Assembly: GCA_003242315.1 (NCBI GenBank)
Contig: QGUY01000071.1
Location: 1 to 15,773, forward strand
Direction of reading: 5' to 3'
DNA length: 15,773 bases
Origin: Bacteroidota bacterium
GTDB lineage: Bacteria > Bacteroidota > Bacteroidia > Cytophagales > Cyclobacteriaceae
The notes under the pieces were generated by a model. That model had not been told where the DNA came from and searched no databases. It worked only from the letters and a program-made list of their open reading frames with translations. The stretch's first letter is position 1; each line of letters starts with the position of its first letter. A program made the translations under genes and the position numbers. Below, piece after piece: positions 1 through 7,308 of this stretch.

Positions 1-80
1 AAGATGTGAAGCGGCACCAATTCTCCCGGCAACGGCAGCAGGGTAAGAGGGAACAAGGGAATCTGTAGCGTATCAGCCAT
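1..80 (-). CDS. LON substrate-binding domain protein, N-terminal fragment
   Basis: The ATG lies at 78-80 on the minus strand and the frame stays open to the left edge of the window, so only about 26 residues are visible. They read MADTLQIPLFPLTLLPLPGE, then LVPLHI. The pattern of a short hydrophobic strand with LFPL, followed by PGE and PLHI, is the hallmark start of the LON substrate-binding (LON N-terminal) domain. In bacteria this domain occurs at the start of Lon protease and also in stand-alone proteins of about 200 residues. The short start directly in the domain favours the stand-alone type, but the rest of the gene is outside the window and Lon itself cannot be strictly excluded. The gene starts 33 bp downstream of the apt stop and is probably co-transcribed with it. 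Confidence 0.75.
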   Translation of the reverse strand, partial: MADTLQIPLFPLTLLPLPGELVPLHI

Positions 81-113
81 AAAGCCGTTTGGCAGGAAAA
101 AGTTAATACCCTG

Positions 114-647
114 TCAGTATTCCGCCAAATAAAAGGGTAAAATTCCGAATTGCTCTTTAATCTTCGTCTTACCCGGTAGAAAGCCAAGGTTGATGAGGAA
201 CGAAAACCCTGCAATGCGTCCTCCAAGTCGCTCCACCAACTCGCCTGTGGCAATCGCCGTACCTCCCGTCGCCAACAAGTCGTCATGTATCAGCACATTG
301 CACCCCTTCTCAAAGGCATCGACGTGTATTTCAATCGTTGCCTTGCCATACTCGAGTGAGTAGTCGTTGGACTCCGTCTTGAAAGGAAGCTTGCCCGATT
401 TCCGCACTGGTATGAACGGAACTTGCAGTGCATTAGCAATCAGGGCACCAAAAATAAAACCCCGCGCCTCGATAGCAGCCACAGCCTGAACGTTACGCGT
501 CTTCCAATGCTCCACCTGGGCTATGAGCATTTCATTCACCAACGCAGGTGAACCCAACATGGGCGCTATGTCTTTAAATATTACTCCCGGTTTGGGATAG
601 TCAGGAATATCGCGTATGGCCTGTTTGATTCGGGTCTCGAGTTGCAT
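114..647 (-). CDS. apt: adenine phosphoribosyltransferase
   Basis: This enzyme converts adenine and PRPP to AMP in purine salvage in the cytoplasm. The 177-residue length is typical of the family. The N-terminus carries the family signature IRDIPDYPKPGVIFKDI (residues 11-27), including the YPxPGVxFKDI element. AIEARGFIFG (59-68) forms the base-binding part, and VLIHDDLLATGGTA (118-131) is the PRPP-binding loop with its two acidic residues. VRKSGKLP (81-88) matches the conserved flexible-loop segment. The start at 647 fits the family because the alignment begins within a few residues of the methionine. The gene lies 124 bp downstream of an unclassified exported protein, behind a candidate terminator, so it may have its own promoter. 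It is followed closely by the LON-domain gene. Confidence 0.97.
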   Translation of the reverse strand: MQLETRIKQAIRDIPDYPKPGVIFKDIAPMLGSPALVNEMLIAQVEHWKTRNVQAVAAIEARGFIFGALIANALQVPFIPVRKSGKLPFKTESNDYSLEYGKATIEIHVDAFEKGCNVLIHDDLLATGGTAIATGELVERLGGRIAGFSFLINLGFLPGKTKIKEQFGILPFYLAEY

Positions 648-739
648 TGGCGATCACTATTTCGGGGCTGAGCCAATGATAGCAAAAAAATCTAAGAATG
701 CGGGACAGGCACCATGTTAGCGAAGGATGGCTTAGAAGT

Positions 740-784
740 AAAAAAGCGAATCCACCCGCACTGTTCGGCAATTATTTGCCGAAC
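740..784 (-). terminator. stop-codon hairpin plus T-tract, candidate terminator
   Basis: A perfect 9-bp inverted repeat (763-771 against 776-784, arm GTTCGGCAA) closes a 4-base loop. The stop codon of the upstream 351-residue gene sits in that loop. Continuing in the minus direction, a weaker stem (746-759: three G-C pairs and two G-T pairs around a TGGA loop) is followed by six T residues (740-745). The second element resembles an intrinsic terminator and the first may act as an mRNA 3' stabiliser or part of termination. No other hairpin plus T-run is present in the 124-bp gap before apt. Seen directly in sequence; the function is inferred. Confidence 0.55.
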
Positions 785-1827
785 GACTCAACCTTATAGT
801 TTAGCTGTGTCCCGAAAACAGGAAGGCTGATCTTGAGCAGGGCATAGAATCCACCGCCCTTCACGCTGGGTCGATATCCGACCTCTCCGCCATAGGCCCA
901 GCTAAGGGTGCGATTGAACTTCCCCTCTACGCCCACGCGGCCGCCAAACTTCTGGACTTTCACCGGATCCACACTATAGATACGCGTGTTGCCCGCGTTT
1001 GTGTAAACAACATTATCGATTTCCAATGCAGGTGCTAGCAGGATGTCTGCGTACACGGTAAGAATCAGGTCATCAATTCCTTCCTCAAACTTATCAAAGT
1101 TGACGGCAACGTTTCGGATCCAGGTAATTGAACCACCAACATATCCACCCATGGAGGAGATGTTGCTGAATACATCCAGATCGTATGTGCCGTTAACATC
1201 ACTCCAGGTAGATGGTAAACCATTGCCTTCGAAGTCCTTAAGGTCCTCGTTGGTAAGTCCCTGCTTCTCGAGCGCGCGACTCAGGTCGACCGAGCTATCC
1301 CAAAAAGTGCCACCGATGCGTCCACCGTAAATCGTTCTCACCTTGCAGGGTATCTCAGCGTTCAATGGTACACGAGCAGCCCAGGTGTTTCCCTTGTAAC
1401 TCTTCTTGTACAAGAACATTTTGGTTTTCGAGCTCTGCTCGAAATCGCGGAAGTGATACGTCGCGCCAAGTTCGAAGTAATTGAAGACTTCGGTGCGGTT
1501 ATCGACGTCACTTGTTTTCCTCGCGAGGTCGCGCGTGAAATCGTAAAAGCCTGCACTGTATGTCTTGCGGAACATTCCCTTGAAGTGGGCCTTGTCCCGC
1601 ATGTAATACGTTGCCTCAAGTCCAAACCCAGCGTTTACATTCGTGGCGAACAGCTCACCGTACAACGGTTGAAAGTGTACAAACAGCTTGTTAATTGAAT
1701 AAGGCTCGTCGTAGATCTCCTCATACGTAACGGCCGTCATGTCCTTTCTTTCGCCTTGTGCAAAGAGTACTCCGGTTCCGAGCAATAGGGCTACCGGTAT
1801 AAGCAGGTAACGATTCATACAGTTCAA
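772..1827 (-). CDS. exported protein, probable outer-membrane protein, unclassified
   Basis: I do not recognise a named family. The 351-residue product starts with a signal peptide: NRYLLIPVALLLGTGVLFAQ gives a basic residue, a long hydrophobic core and an FAQ cleavage site. The mature part lacks further hydrophobic helices. It contains many alternating aromatic and glycine stretches (FVHFQPLYGELFATNVNAGFGLEATYY, FNYFELGATYHF, IYGGRIGGTF, WAYGGEVGYRP, GFYALLKISLPVFG), as in outer-membrane beta-barrels of Bacteroidota. A second ATG at 1818 (residue 4) would serve equally well as start, because the signal peptide is complete from it. A candidate promoter lies about 45 bp upstream (1872-1900), and a strong hairpin covers the stop codon, so it may be a single-gene unit. 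A barrel assignment is inferred from residue pattern only. Confidence 0.8.
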   Translation of the reverse strand: MNCMNRYLLIPVALLLGTGVLFAQGERKDMTAVTYEEIYDEPYSINKLFVHFQPLYGELFATNVNAGFGLEATYYMRDKAHFKGMFRKTYSAGFYDFTRDLARKTSDVDNRTEVFNYFELGATYHFRDFEQSSKTKMFLYKKSYKGNTWAARVPLNAEIPCKVRTIYGGRIGGTFWDSSVDLSRALEKQGLTNEDLKDFEGNGLPSTWSDVNGTYDLDVFSNISSMGGYVGGSITWIRNVAVNFDKFEEGIDDLILTVYADILLAPALEIDNVVYTNAGNTRIYSVDPVKVQKFGGRVGVEGKFNRTLSWAYGGEVGYRPSVKGGGFYALLKISLPVFGTQLNYKVESFGK

Positions 1828-1871
1828 AAAAATTGGCTCACATTCCTCTTGGACGGTCTGTGATTCTTATT

Positions 1872-1900
1872 CAAAAAGTACCAATTAGTAAAAGTAACAA
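1872..1900 (-). promoter_or_regulatory. candidate Bacteroidota-type promoter for the 351-residue exported protein
   Basis: Read on the minus strand, TTG at 1900-1898 is followed after 17 bases by TACTTTTTG at 1880-1872. This resembles the Bacteroidota pattern of a TTG-type -33 element and a TAnnTTTG -7 element, but the -7 box is either one mismatch (TACTTTTT) or one base too long. It lies about 45 bp before the start codon in a 173-bp gap that is otherwise AT-rich and without a gene. The position supports separate transcription of the exported protein from hemL. Confidence 0.35.
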
Positions 1901-2000
1901 TATTATCGGTAAAAATTCAGCGCGGAAGGGGCCATGTACAGAACCATGTAATACCTGGAGTGAAATCGAAGAAAACGGAGGTCTTTTTTGCCTGATTCGA

Positions 2001-3293
2001 TCAGGAAATAGCTTCCTTCAGGGCTTTCCGGTGCGCTTCCAGGATGTGATCCACAATCTCCGGGGTGATTGCTGCGGATATGAACATGGCCTCAAACTGG
2101 GAAGGCGCCGGGTATACGCCTTCGCGCAACATCGCGTGAAAATAACGTCCGAATCGCGCCGTATCCGAGGTGCGAGCGGTGGCGAGGTTTGTGACTTTCT
2201 GATCAGTAAAGAAAAGCGTGAACATGGATCCTACTGCGTTCACTGTAACAGGCACGCCCTGCTCCTGTGCAATGGCGCGTAAGCCATCCACGAGCCGCGC
2301 TGTGGTCTCGTTCAATTGCTTATAAACAGAGCCGTTGTGCTTGAGGTACTTCAGCATGGCAAGACCTGCCGCCATTGCAAGGGGATTCCCTGAAAGCGTA
2401 CCAGCCTGGTATACCGGACCCGCAGGCGACACAAAGTCCATGATCTTTGCCTTTCCGCCATACGCTCCCACCGGAAGTCCTCCGCCAATGATCTTTCCGA
2501 GCGTTGTTAGATCAGGTTGAACGCCGTACAATTCCTGCGCACCTCCGGGTGCAAGACGAAAGCCTGTCATGACTTCGTCGAAAATAAGAACAATGCCATG
2601 CTCATCGCATAGCGTGCGAAGGTCGCGTAAATATTGAGGATGCGGCGGTACGCATCCCATATTGCCCACCACAGGTTCGAGTATAATCGCCGCAATGTCT
2701 TCCGGAAACTTTTCAATGAAGGCGTTGATTGCGTCGATATCGTTATACGGAGCAACAAGCGTGTCTGTTGCTGTGCCAGGAGTAACGCCAGGGCTATCCG
2801 GCGTGCCAAAGGTTAACGCGCCGCTACCTGCAGCAATAAGAAACGAATCGCCGTGACCGTGGTAGCAACCTTCCATTTTGATGAACTTATGTCTGCCGGT
2901 GTAGCCACGCGCCAGGCGAATGGCCGACATCGTTGCCTCCGTTCCGGAGTTGACCATACGCACCTTCTCAATTGAAGGGACCATCGAGCAAATCAACTCC
3001 GCCATCTCCACTTCCCTGGCCGTAGGGCAGCCAAAAGACGCGGACATGCGCACAGCTTCAATTACTGCATTTTCTACTTCAGGATTTGCATGTCCCAGGA
3101 TCATGGGCCCCCATGAGTTGATGAGGTCAACGTATCGGTTACCATCTTCATCATAGAGGTAAGCGCCATTGGCGCTGCGGATGAAGACGGGCGTACCTCC
3201 GACCGCGCGGAATGCGCGTACGGGTGAATTGACACCACCTGGAATGAATTGTTGGGCTTTATCGAAAAGTGATTTGCTGGTCGACAGATTCAT
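2001..3293 (-). CDS. hemL: glutamate-1-semialdehyde 2,1-aminomutase
   Basis: This PLP enzyme converts glutamate-1-semialdehyde to 5-aminolevulinate, the second step of the C5 route to haem and other tetrapyrroles, in the cytoplasm. The 430-residue length is standard. The opening FDKAQQFIPGGVNSPVRAF (residues 10-28) is diagnostic for HemL rather than other class III aminotransferases. NSGTEATMSAIRLAR (115-129) binds the cofactor phosphate, DEVMTGFR (239-246) carries the aspartate that contacts the pyridine nitrogen, and Lys267 in TLGKIIGGGLPVGAYGG is the Schiff-base lysine. The gene begins only 2 bp after the stop of the TPR plus binding-protein gene, so the two are almost certainly co-transcribed and may be translationally coupled. 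A short hairpin lies over its stop codon. Confidence 0.98.
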   Translation of the reverse strand: MNLSTSKSLFDKAQQFIPGGVNSPVRAFRAVGGTPVFIRSANGAYLYDEDGNRYVDLINSWGPMILGHANPEVENAVIEAVRMSASFGCPTAREVEMAELICSMVPSIEKVRMVNSGTEATMSAIRLARGYTGRHKFIKMEGCYHGHGDSFLIAAGSGALTFGTPDSPGVTPGTATDTLVAPYNDIDAINAFIEKFPEDIAAIILEPVVGNMGCVPPHPQYLRDLRTLCDEHGIVLIFDEVMTGFRLAPGGAQELYGVQPDLTTLGKIIGGGLPVGAYGGKAKIMDFVSPAGPVYQAGTLSGNPLAMAAGLAMLKYLKHNGSVYKQLNETTARLVDGLRAIAQEQGVPVTVNAVGSMFTLFFTDQKVTNLATARTSDTARFGRYFHAMLREGVYPAPSQFEAMFISAAITPEIVDHILEAHRKALKEAIS

Positions 3294-3295
3294 TA

Positions 3296-5017
3296 CTAAA
3301 GAGTTTCCACTACCGTGAGTTCGCCCTTGATGAATCGCAGGAACGGCACGACGCGATTATCGTGGCTGGTCGTATAGTCGAATCCTTGCGTCAGATATCC
3401 CGGTATTCTCCCTTTTGAAAAAGCTTCCTGAAAGTACACGCCGTTCTGTTTCATTGAATTGCCAATAAACAGCATGGTTTCGTAACCGAGCACCGCATAC
3501 TCTGATGGGGGAATACCGTTCTTACGCATGTATTTACGAGCAAATGCCTGGTAATGCCGCGACCTTGTCGAGGCAAAAGCCGGAGCAGAAAACACGACAT
3601 TCAGCTGCTCGAATTTTTCCAGGTCCAGCGCGGGCTGCTCAAGCCAGGCTTTTGATCCCACGATCAGAATGCCGTCGCCGCGGGTTTCGACACTGCTTAT
3701 CACTTTCGAATAAATCAGGGCATCGTCCGAAGCAACGAAGATGCAGCCAATGCTATCCTTTTCTATCGTGAATTGTATCGGTTTCTTCCATTCGTCGAAC
3801 TCGGTAGGCGTTGCAAGAATGTCGATGATAGCGGCCGATCCATCGCGCGGAATACGTTGAGACAGCACAATATTTAAACCGCGTTCCGTGGCCTTAGCCG
3901 CAAATGATGCCGCCAGAACGGAGTCCCGTTTCGACGTGCCGTAGAAGATAATGCAATTCTTGTTTTTCAACGGTTGTGATGCCGTAAACTCGGCCGACTT
4001 CTCCCCGATCGTTTCGTATGATGGTTGAATCATGAAACTGAATTCATTGGACCCGATCATCTCCGAGTTATTGGTGAACGGCTTAAACACATTTATCCTG
4101 TTCGCATTAGCGAAATCCTGGATCATCTTGTTCTCATCCGGAAAGAAGGGACCAATAATGAGGTCGGTATTCTTCAACTCAGGCGTAGCAAGCAAACGGT
4201 TGATGGTCGTTGTGTTTCGTTCAGTATCATAAGCGCGCAGTTCAATTTTCACGCCCTGACGTGAAAGCGTATCCACGGCGATCTTCATCCCCTCGTAGAG
4301 ATCCAGTATAAGTTGATTGCGTTTTCTGCCCGGCGTCGGATCGAGCGTGCTGAGCATGAACGGATACATCAAAGAGACGGTGTAAACCGGCTTGTGATAA
4401 GTGGGTGGTGCTTCGTTGATGAACGAGCCGCGTTGTAATCGGTGCTTGCGTACAAGCGTTTCAAACTCCTCACGGGCAGCAGGATTGTTCAATTGGCCGG
4501 CAAGCAGTTGCGCGAGGGCTGAGGCAATGATCCGGTCGTTGGGATACTCTTCCAGCATCATCCTCAATGTTTCCGGATCGTCAATGCGGGCCAGATATTT
4601 TTTCTTCGATGCCTCGATGCTGCGGACGATAGACTGGTTTCGAATGCCCTTCCAGGAATTGAGGCCTTCGAAATATTCGCGGTTGTCCATGTGGATAACA
4701 CCGAGCCAGTAGTTGACCTCCTCCGTTTTGTCCCAGTTGGGGCTCACCTTGCGGATTTGGTTCAGCATGTCCTGGGCGACAGATAGATAGCCCTGACGAT
4801 AGGCGGCAATTGCGTAGTAGAACGACGCATATTGAGAATAAGGATTTGCCGCATCATAAGGGATTACCGGCTTGAAAGCCTCCATCGCAAGGTTGTACTT
4901 ACCCTCGAGAAAGAGGTTTTTGGCATTCACAAATTGCTGCCTGAATTCATTCTGGCCGTGAGAAGCCAGCGACATCACGAGCAGGCAACAGGGTAGTAAA
5001 AACAGTCGTAGCTTCAT
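3296..5017 (-). CDS. secreted TPR plus periplasmic-binding-protein-fold protein
   Basis: The 573-residue product begins with a signal peptide (MKLRLFLLPCCLLVMSLASH, cleaved near HGQ). Residues about 25-190 show helical, TPR-like repeats (FVNAKNLFLEGKYNLAMEAF; YYAIAAYRQGYLSVAQDML; NYWLGVIHMDNREYFEGLNSW). From about residue 210 onward it follows the type 1 periplasmic-binding-protein (LivJ/receptor ligand-binding) fold: YTVSLMYPFM, LDLYEGMKIAVDTL, DLIIGPFFPDENK, VFKPFTN, CIIFYGTSKRDS and AVLGYETMLFIGN are recognisable landmarks. No permease or ATPase genes of an amino-acid ABC transporter are nearby, so a transport role is unsupported. The order TPR then PBP recalls LpoA, the outer-membrane activator of a peptidoglycan synthase, but there is no clear lipobox and homology is unproven. 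hemL follows 2 bp downstream. Confidence 0.85.
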   Translation of the reverse strand: MKLRLFLLPCCLLVMSLASHGQNEFRQQFVNAKNLFLEGKYNLAMEAFKPVIPYDAANPYSQYASFYYAIAAYRQGYLSVAQDMLNQIRKVSPNWDKTEEVNYWLGVIHMDNREYFEGLNSWKGIRNQSIVRSIEASKKKYLARIDDPETLRMMLEEYPNDRIIASALAQLLAGQLNNPAAREEFETLVRKHRLQRGSFINEAPPTYHKPVYTVSLMYPFMLSTLDPTPGRKRNQLILDLYEGMKIAVDTLSRQGVKIELRAYDTERNTTTINRLLATPELKNTDLIIGPFFPDENKMIQDFANANRINVFKPFTNNSEMIGSNEFSFMIQPSYETIGEKSAEFTASQPLKNKNCIIFYGTSKRDSVLAASFAAKATERGLNIVLSQRIPRDGSAAIIDILATPTEFDEWKKPIQFTIEKDSIGCIFVASDDALIYSKVISSVETRGDGILIVGSKAWLEQPALDLEKFEQLNVVFSAPAFASTRSRHYQAFARKYMRKNGIPPSEYAVLGYETMLFIGNSMKQNGVYFQEAFSKGRIPGYLTQGFDYTTSHDNRVVPFLRFIKGELTVVETL

Positions 5018-5108
5018 GCCTGAAGTTTAGGATTTAGGTGGATAAGGCGGAAAAGAATTCCGACCACTCTACCGTTTCGGACTATAAAAGTCGCAAATGT
5101 TGTTCCAA

Positions 5109-6638
5109 TTACTCCCATTCAATGGTAGCCGGAGGCTTGGAGCTGATGTCGTATACCACACGGTTGACGCCCTTCACTTCATTGATAATGGCATTGGATA
5201 CGTCGGCGAGAAACTCGTGCGGCAAGTGTGCCCAGTCAGCGGTCATGCCGTCAAGACTCGTCACCGCCCGCAGGCTCACCACACGTTCATAGGTGCGTTC
5301 ATCGCCCATAACGCCAACCGACTGTATCGGCAGCAAGATCGCGCCAGCCTGCCAGACTTTATCGTAAAGTCCGTGTTTTTTCAGTGCGGAAATAAATAAG
5401 TGATCCACTTCCTGGAGGATGGCGACCTTTTCGGGAGTGATGTCGCCGAGGATTCGAATGCCCAAACCGGGACCAGGGAAGGGATGGCGGCCGAGAATGC
5501 GCTGGTCAATCCCGAGTGTCTTGCCCACGATGCGCACCTCATCCTTGAACAGCGTTTTGAGGGGCTCGACAACCTTCAGCTTCATTTTTTCAGGAAGGCC
5601 ACCCACATTGTGATGCGATTTGATCGTGGCCGATGGCCCCTTTACGGACACCGACTCGATCACATCCGGATAGATCGTCCCCTGCCCGAGCCATTTTACG
5701 TCGCGTATTTTATGCGCTTCCTCGTCGAAGACGTCAATAAATGTCTTTCCGATCGCCTTCCTTTTGGCTTCAGGATCTGTGAGGCCGGCGAGTGCGTCGT
5801 AAAACCGCTTGCGCGCGTCTACGCCGCTCACGTTCAATCCCATGCCTTTATACGACTCCAATACTTCCTGGAATTCGTTTTTGCGGAGCAGTCCGTTGTC
5901 AACGAAAATGCAATGCAGGTTTGATCCCACAGCATGGTGGATCAATGTAGCTGCCACGGTTGAGTCGACGCCGCCTGACAAAGCCATTACCACCTTGTCA
6001 TTGCCAAGCATCTCCTTCAACGATTGCACCGTGCTTTCAACAAACTGGTCCGGCGTCCAGTCTTGCGCACAACCGCAGATGTGAACGACAAAATTCCGAA
6101 GCAGGTTCTTCCCTTCGGTAGTATGCGTGACTTCAGGGTGAAATTGTATGCCGTAGATGTCCTCCTCCCCGACACGATACGCGGCAACGCGAACCGTGGG
6201 GGTACTGGCGATGATTTGAAATTTTTCCGGAACGGAAACGATTGTATCGGCATGCGACATCCAAACCTGGGTATCGAGCGATATTTCCTTTAGCAGATCC
6301 GAGTGGTGATCAACGGTTGTCAGTCGCGCGCGACCGTATTCGCGATGTTTGGAGGGTGTTACCTGTCCTCCTTCCTTTCTGGCGATCAATTGGGCACCAT
6401 AGCAAACGCCCAGAATGGGGACCTTTCCGCGAAAAGCCTGCAGGTCAAAATCCGGCGCGCCGGGGTCATTGACAGAGCAGGGGCTGCCTGAGAGGATTAC
6501 CCCTCTTATTTCCGGGGTTAGGCTGGGAACCTTGCTGAAAGGGTGAATCTCACAGTAAACGTTAAGTTCCCTGACGCGGCGAGCTATGAGTTGTGTGTAT
6601 TGAGAACCAAAATCGAGGATTAGAATCTGCTCTGGCAT
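5109..6638 (-). CDS. guaA: GMP synthase (glutamine-hydrolysing)
   Basis: The enzyme aminates XMP to GMP using glutamine and ATP. An N-terminal class I glutamine amidotransferase has its nucleophile in GVCYGAQLIA (Cys79 counted from this start) and the His/Glu pair in GIQFHPEVTHT. The ATP pyrophosphatase domain has the P-loop ALSGGVDSTVAAT. The C-terminal dimerisation domain has GRHPFPGPGLGIRIL and ends in the family-typical PPATIEWE. I chose the ATG at 6636-6638 (MPEQILILDFGSQ) because family members begin directly at this strand. The frame extends upstream to another ATG at 6659, adding MDCYLCA, but a promoter box lies inside that extension (6643-6650). The resulting length is 509 residues. 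Cytoplasmic; 91 bp separate it from the downstream TPR-PBP gene. Confidence 0.97.
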   Translation of the reverse strand: MPEQILILDFGSQYTQLIARRVRELNVYCEIHPFSKVPSLTPEIRGVILSGSPCSVNDPGAPDFDLQAFRGKVPILGVCYGAQLIARKEGGQVTPSKHREYGRARLTTVDHHSDLLKEISLDTQVWMSHADTIVSVPEKFQIIASTPTVRVAAYRVGEEDIYGIQFHPEVTHTTEGKNLLRNFVVHICGCAQDWTPDQFVESTVQSLKEMLGNDKVVMALSGGVDSTVAATLIHHAVGSNLHCIFVDNGLLRKNEFQEVLESYKGMGLNVSGVDARKRFYDALAGLTDPEAKRKAIGKTFIDVFDEEAHKIRDVKWLGQGTIYPDVIESVSVKGPSATIKSHHNVGGLPEKMKLKVVEPLKTLFKDEVRIVGKTLGIDQRILGRHPFPGPGLGIRILGDITPEKVAILQEVDHLFISALKKHGLYDKVWQAGAILLPIQSVGVMGDERTYERVVSLRAVTSLDGMTADWAHLPHEFLADVSNAIINEVKGVNRVVYDISSKPPATIEWE

Positions 6639-6642
6639 GGCG

Positions 6643-6650
6643 CAAAGATA
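6643..6650 (-). promoter_or_regulatory. -7 promoter box of guaA
   Basis: On the minus strand TATCTTTG matches the Bacteroidota -7 consensus TAnnTTTG at every fixed position. It ends only 4 bases before the guaA ATG at 6638. A T-rich stretch (CCTTTTA) lies about 20 bp further upstream at the place expected for the -33 element, though it is not a clean TTTG. With the usual spacing of a few bases from box to start of transcription, the transcript would begin at or next to the ATG, so the guaA mRNA would be leaderless. This also argues against the longer reading frame beginning at 6659. Confidence 0.55.
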
Positions 6651-6692
6651 ACAGTCCACTCATGCCGAGTAAAAGGCAGAGGAAAAAAAGTC

Positions 6693-7301
6693 CTAATACG
6701 ACATCATTACAACACCGACGTTAAAGCCAATGCTGTTGAAGCCATCGTAGCCGAAATAGTCGCTCTTGGCGGTCGAAAACGAGTAGTGGGCAGCTATCGT
6801 TGCGCCCCATTTTCCGCCGAAGGGGAACAGGACGCCGACTTCCGGTCGTCCGAGGAATCCCCAGACCTGGTCGTCATCCGTGTATATGTTGTAGTACTGA
6901 AAATAGCGGTTGAGCTGAGCACCGAGGCCGAGGCCGACGAAAGGCATCACCCTTTCTGTTGAAAATGGCAGGAAATACTGTCCACTCAATGTCAGGCCGT
7001 ACGAGTACACGTAGTTGAAGTAGTCTGTTGTGATCGTCCGCGTTCCGTCCACAAATGTTGTAGTCGGATAGTACTGATCGTACGTTGCCCATGTGTAGTC
7101 AAAACCAGCGGCAAACTTTTCATTGATCAGCTTTCGGTAACCGAAGCGTACTCCTTTACCTGTGCTTTCGTCTATCCACGAAGTGTTGGACAGTGGCATG
7201 CTTGGCATCCAGGTGAAGTAAAAGTAACGGTCAAAATCCTGCGCAAAGCCGGACACTGTACACAGGAACAGAAGAAGAGAGCAGGTAAGCCAGGATTTCA
7301 T
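6693..7301 (-). CDS. small outer-membrane beta-barrel protein
   Basis: I chose the ATG at 7299-7301, giving 202 residues starting MKSWLTCSLLLFLCTVSGFAQ, a clear signal peptide with a GFAQ cleavage site. An ATG 60 bases earlier would put 20 polar residues before the signal and overlap the preceding gene. The mature protein alternates aromatic, glycine and polar residues in strand-length blocks (GVRFGYRKLINEKFAAGFDYTW, YSYGLTLSGQYFLPF, PFVGLGLGAQLNRYF, GATIAAHYSFS, SIGFNVGVVMMSY) and ends with an aromatic residue, as outer-membrane barrels do. The pattern fits the OmpA/OprF-type or outer-membrane protein beta-barrel superfamily of eight or so strands. It starts 7 bp after the stop of the DUF4136-like lipoprotein and must be co-transcribed with it. 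The ligand or role is unknown. Confidence 0.85.
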   Translation of the reverse strand: MKSWLTCSLLLFLCTVSGFAQDFDRYFYFTWMPSMPLSNTSWIDESTGKGVRFGYRKLINEKFAAGFDYTWATYDQYYPTTTFVDGTRTITTDYFNYVYSYGLTLSGQYFLPFSTERVMPFVGLGLGAQLNRYFQYYNIYTDDDQVWGFLGRPEVGVLFPFGGKWGATIAAHYSFSTAKSDYFGYDGFNSIGFNVGVVMMSY

Positions 7302-7308
7302 AGAAAAA

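Noticed and set aside
1833..2282. 149-residue plus-strand frame spanning the hemL end and the gap upstream of the exported protein
   Set aside because: Most of it is antisense to hemL, no family pattern is visible, and the composition is basic and irregular.
3296..5017. Amino-acid ABC transporter binding protein (LivJ/LivK function)
   Set aside because: The fold matches, but there are no permease or ATPase genes nearby and a long TPR-like N-terminal part is present, so a transport role is not supported.
5400..5924. 174-residue open frame on the plus strand inside guaA
   Set aside because: It is antisense to conserved catalytic domains of guaA, has no recognisable family features, and is a by-product of codon use in guaA.
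6683..6695. T-run after the small beta-barrel gene as an intrinsic terminator
   Set aside because: Only a 3-bp GTC/GAC stem precedes the T-run, which is too weak to call.
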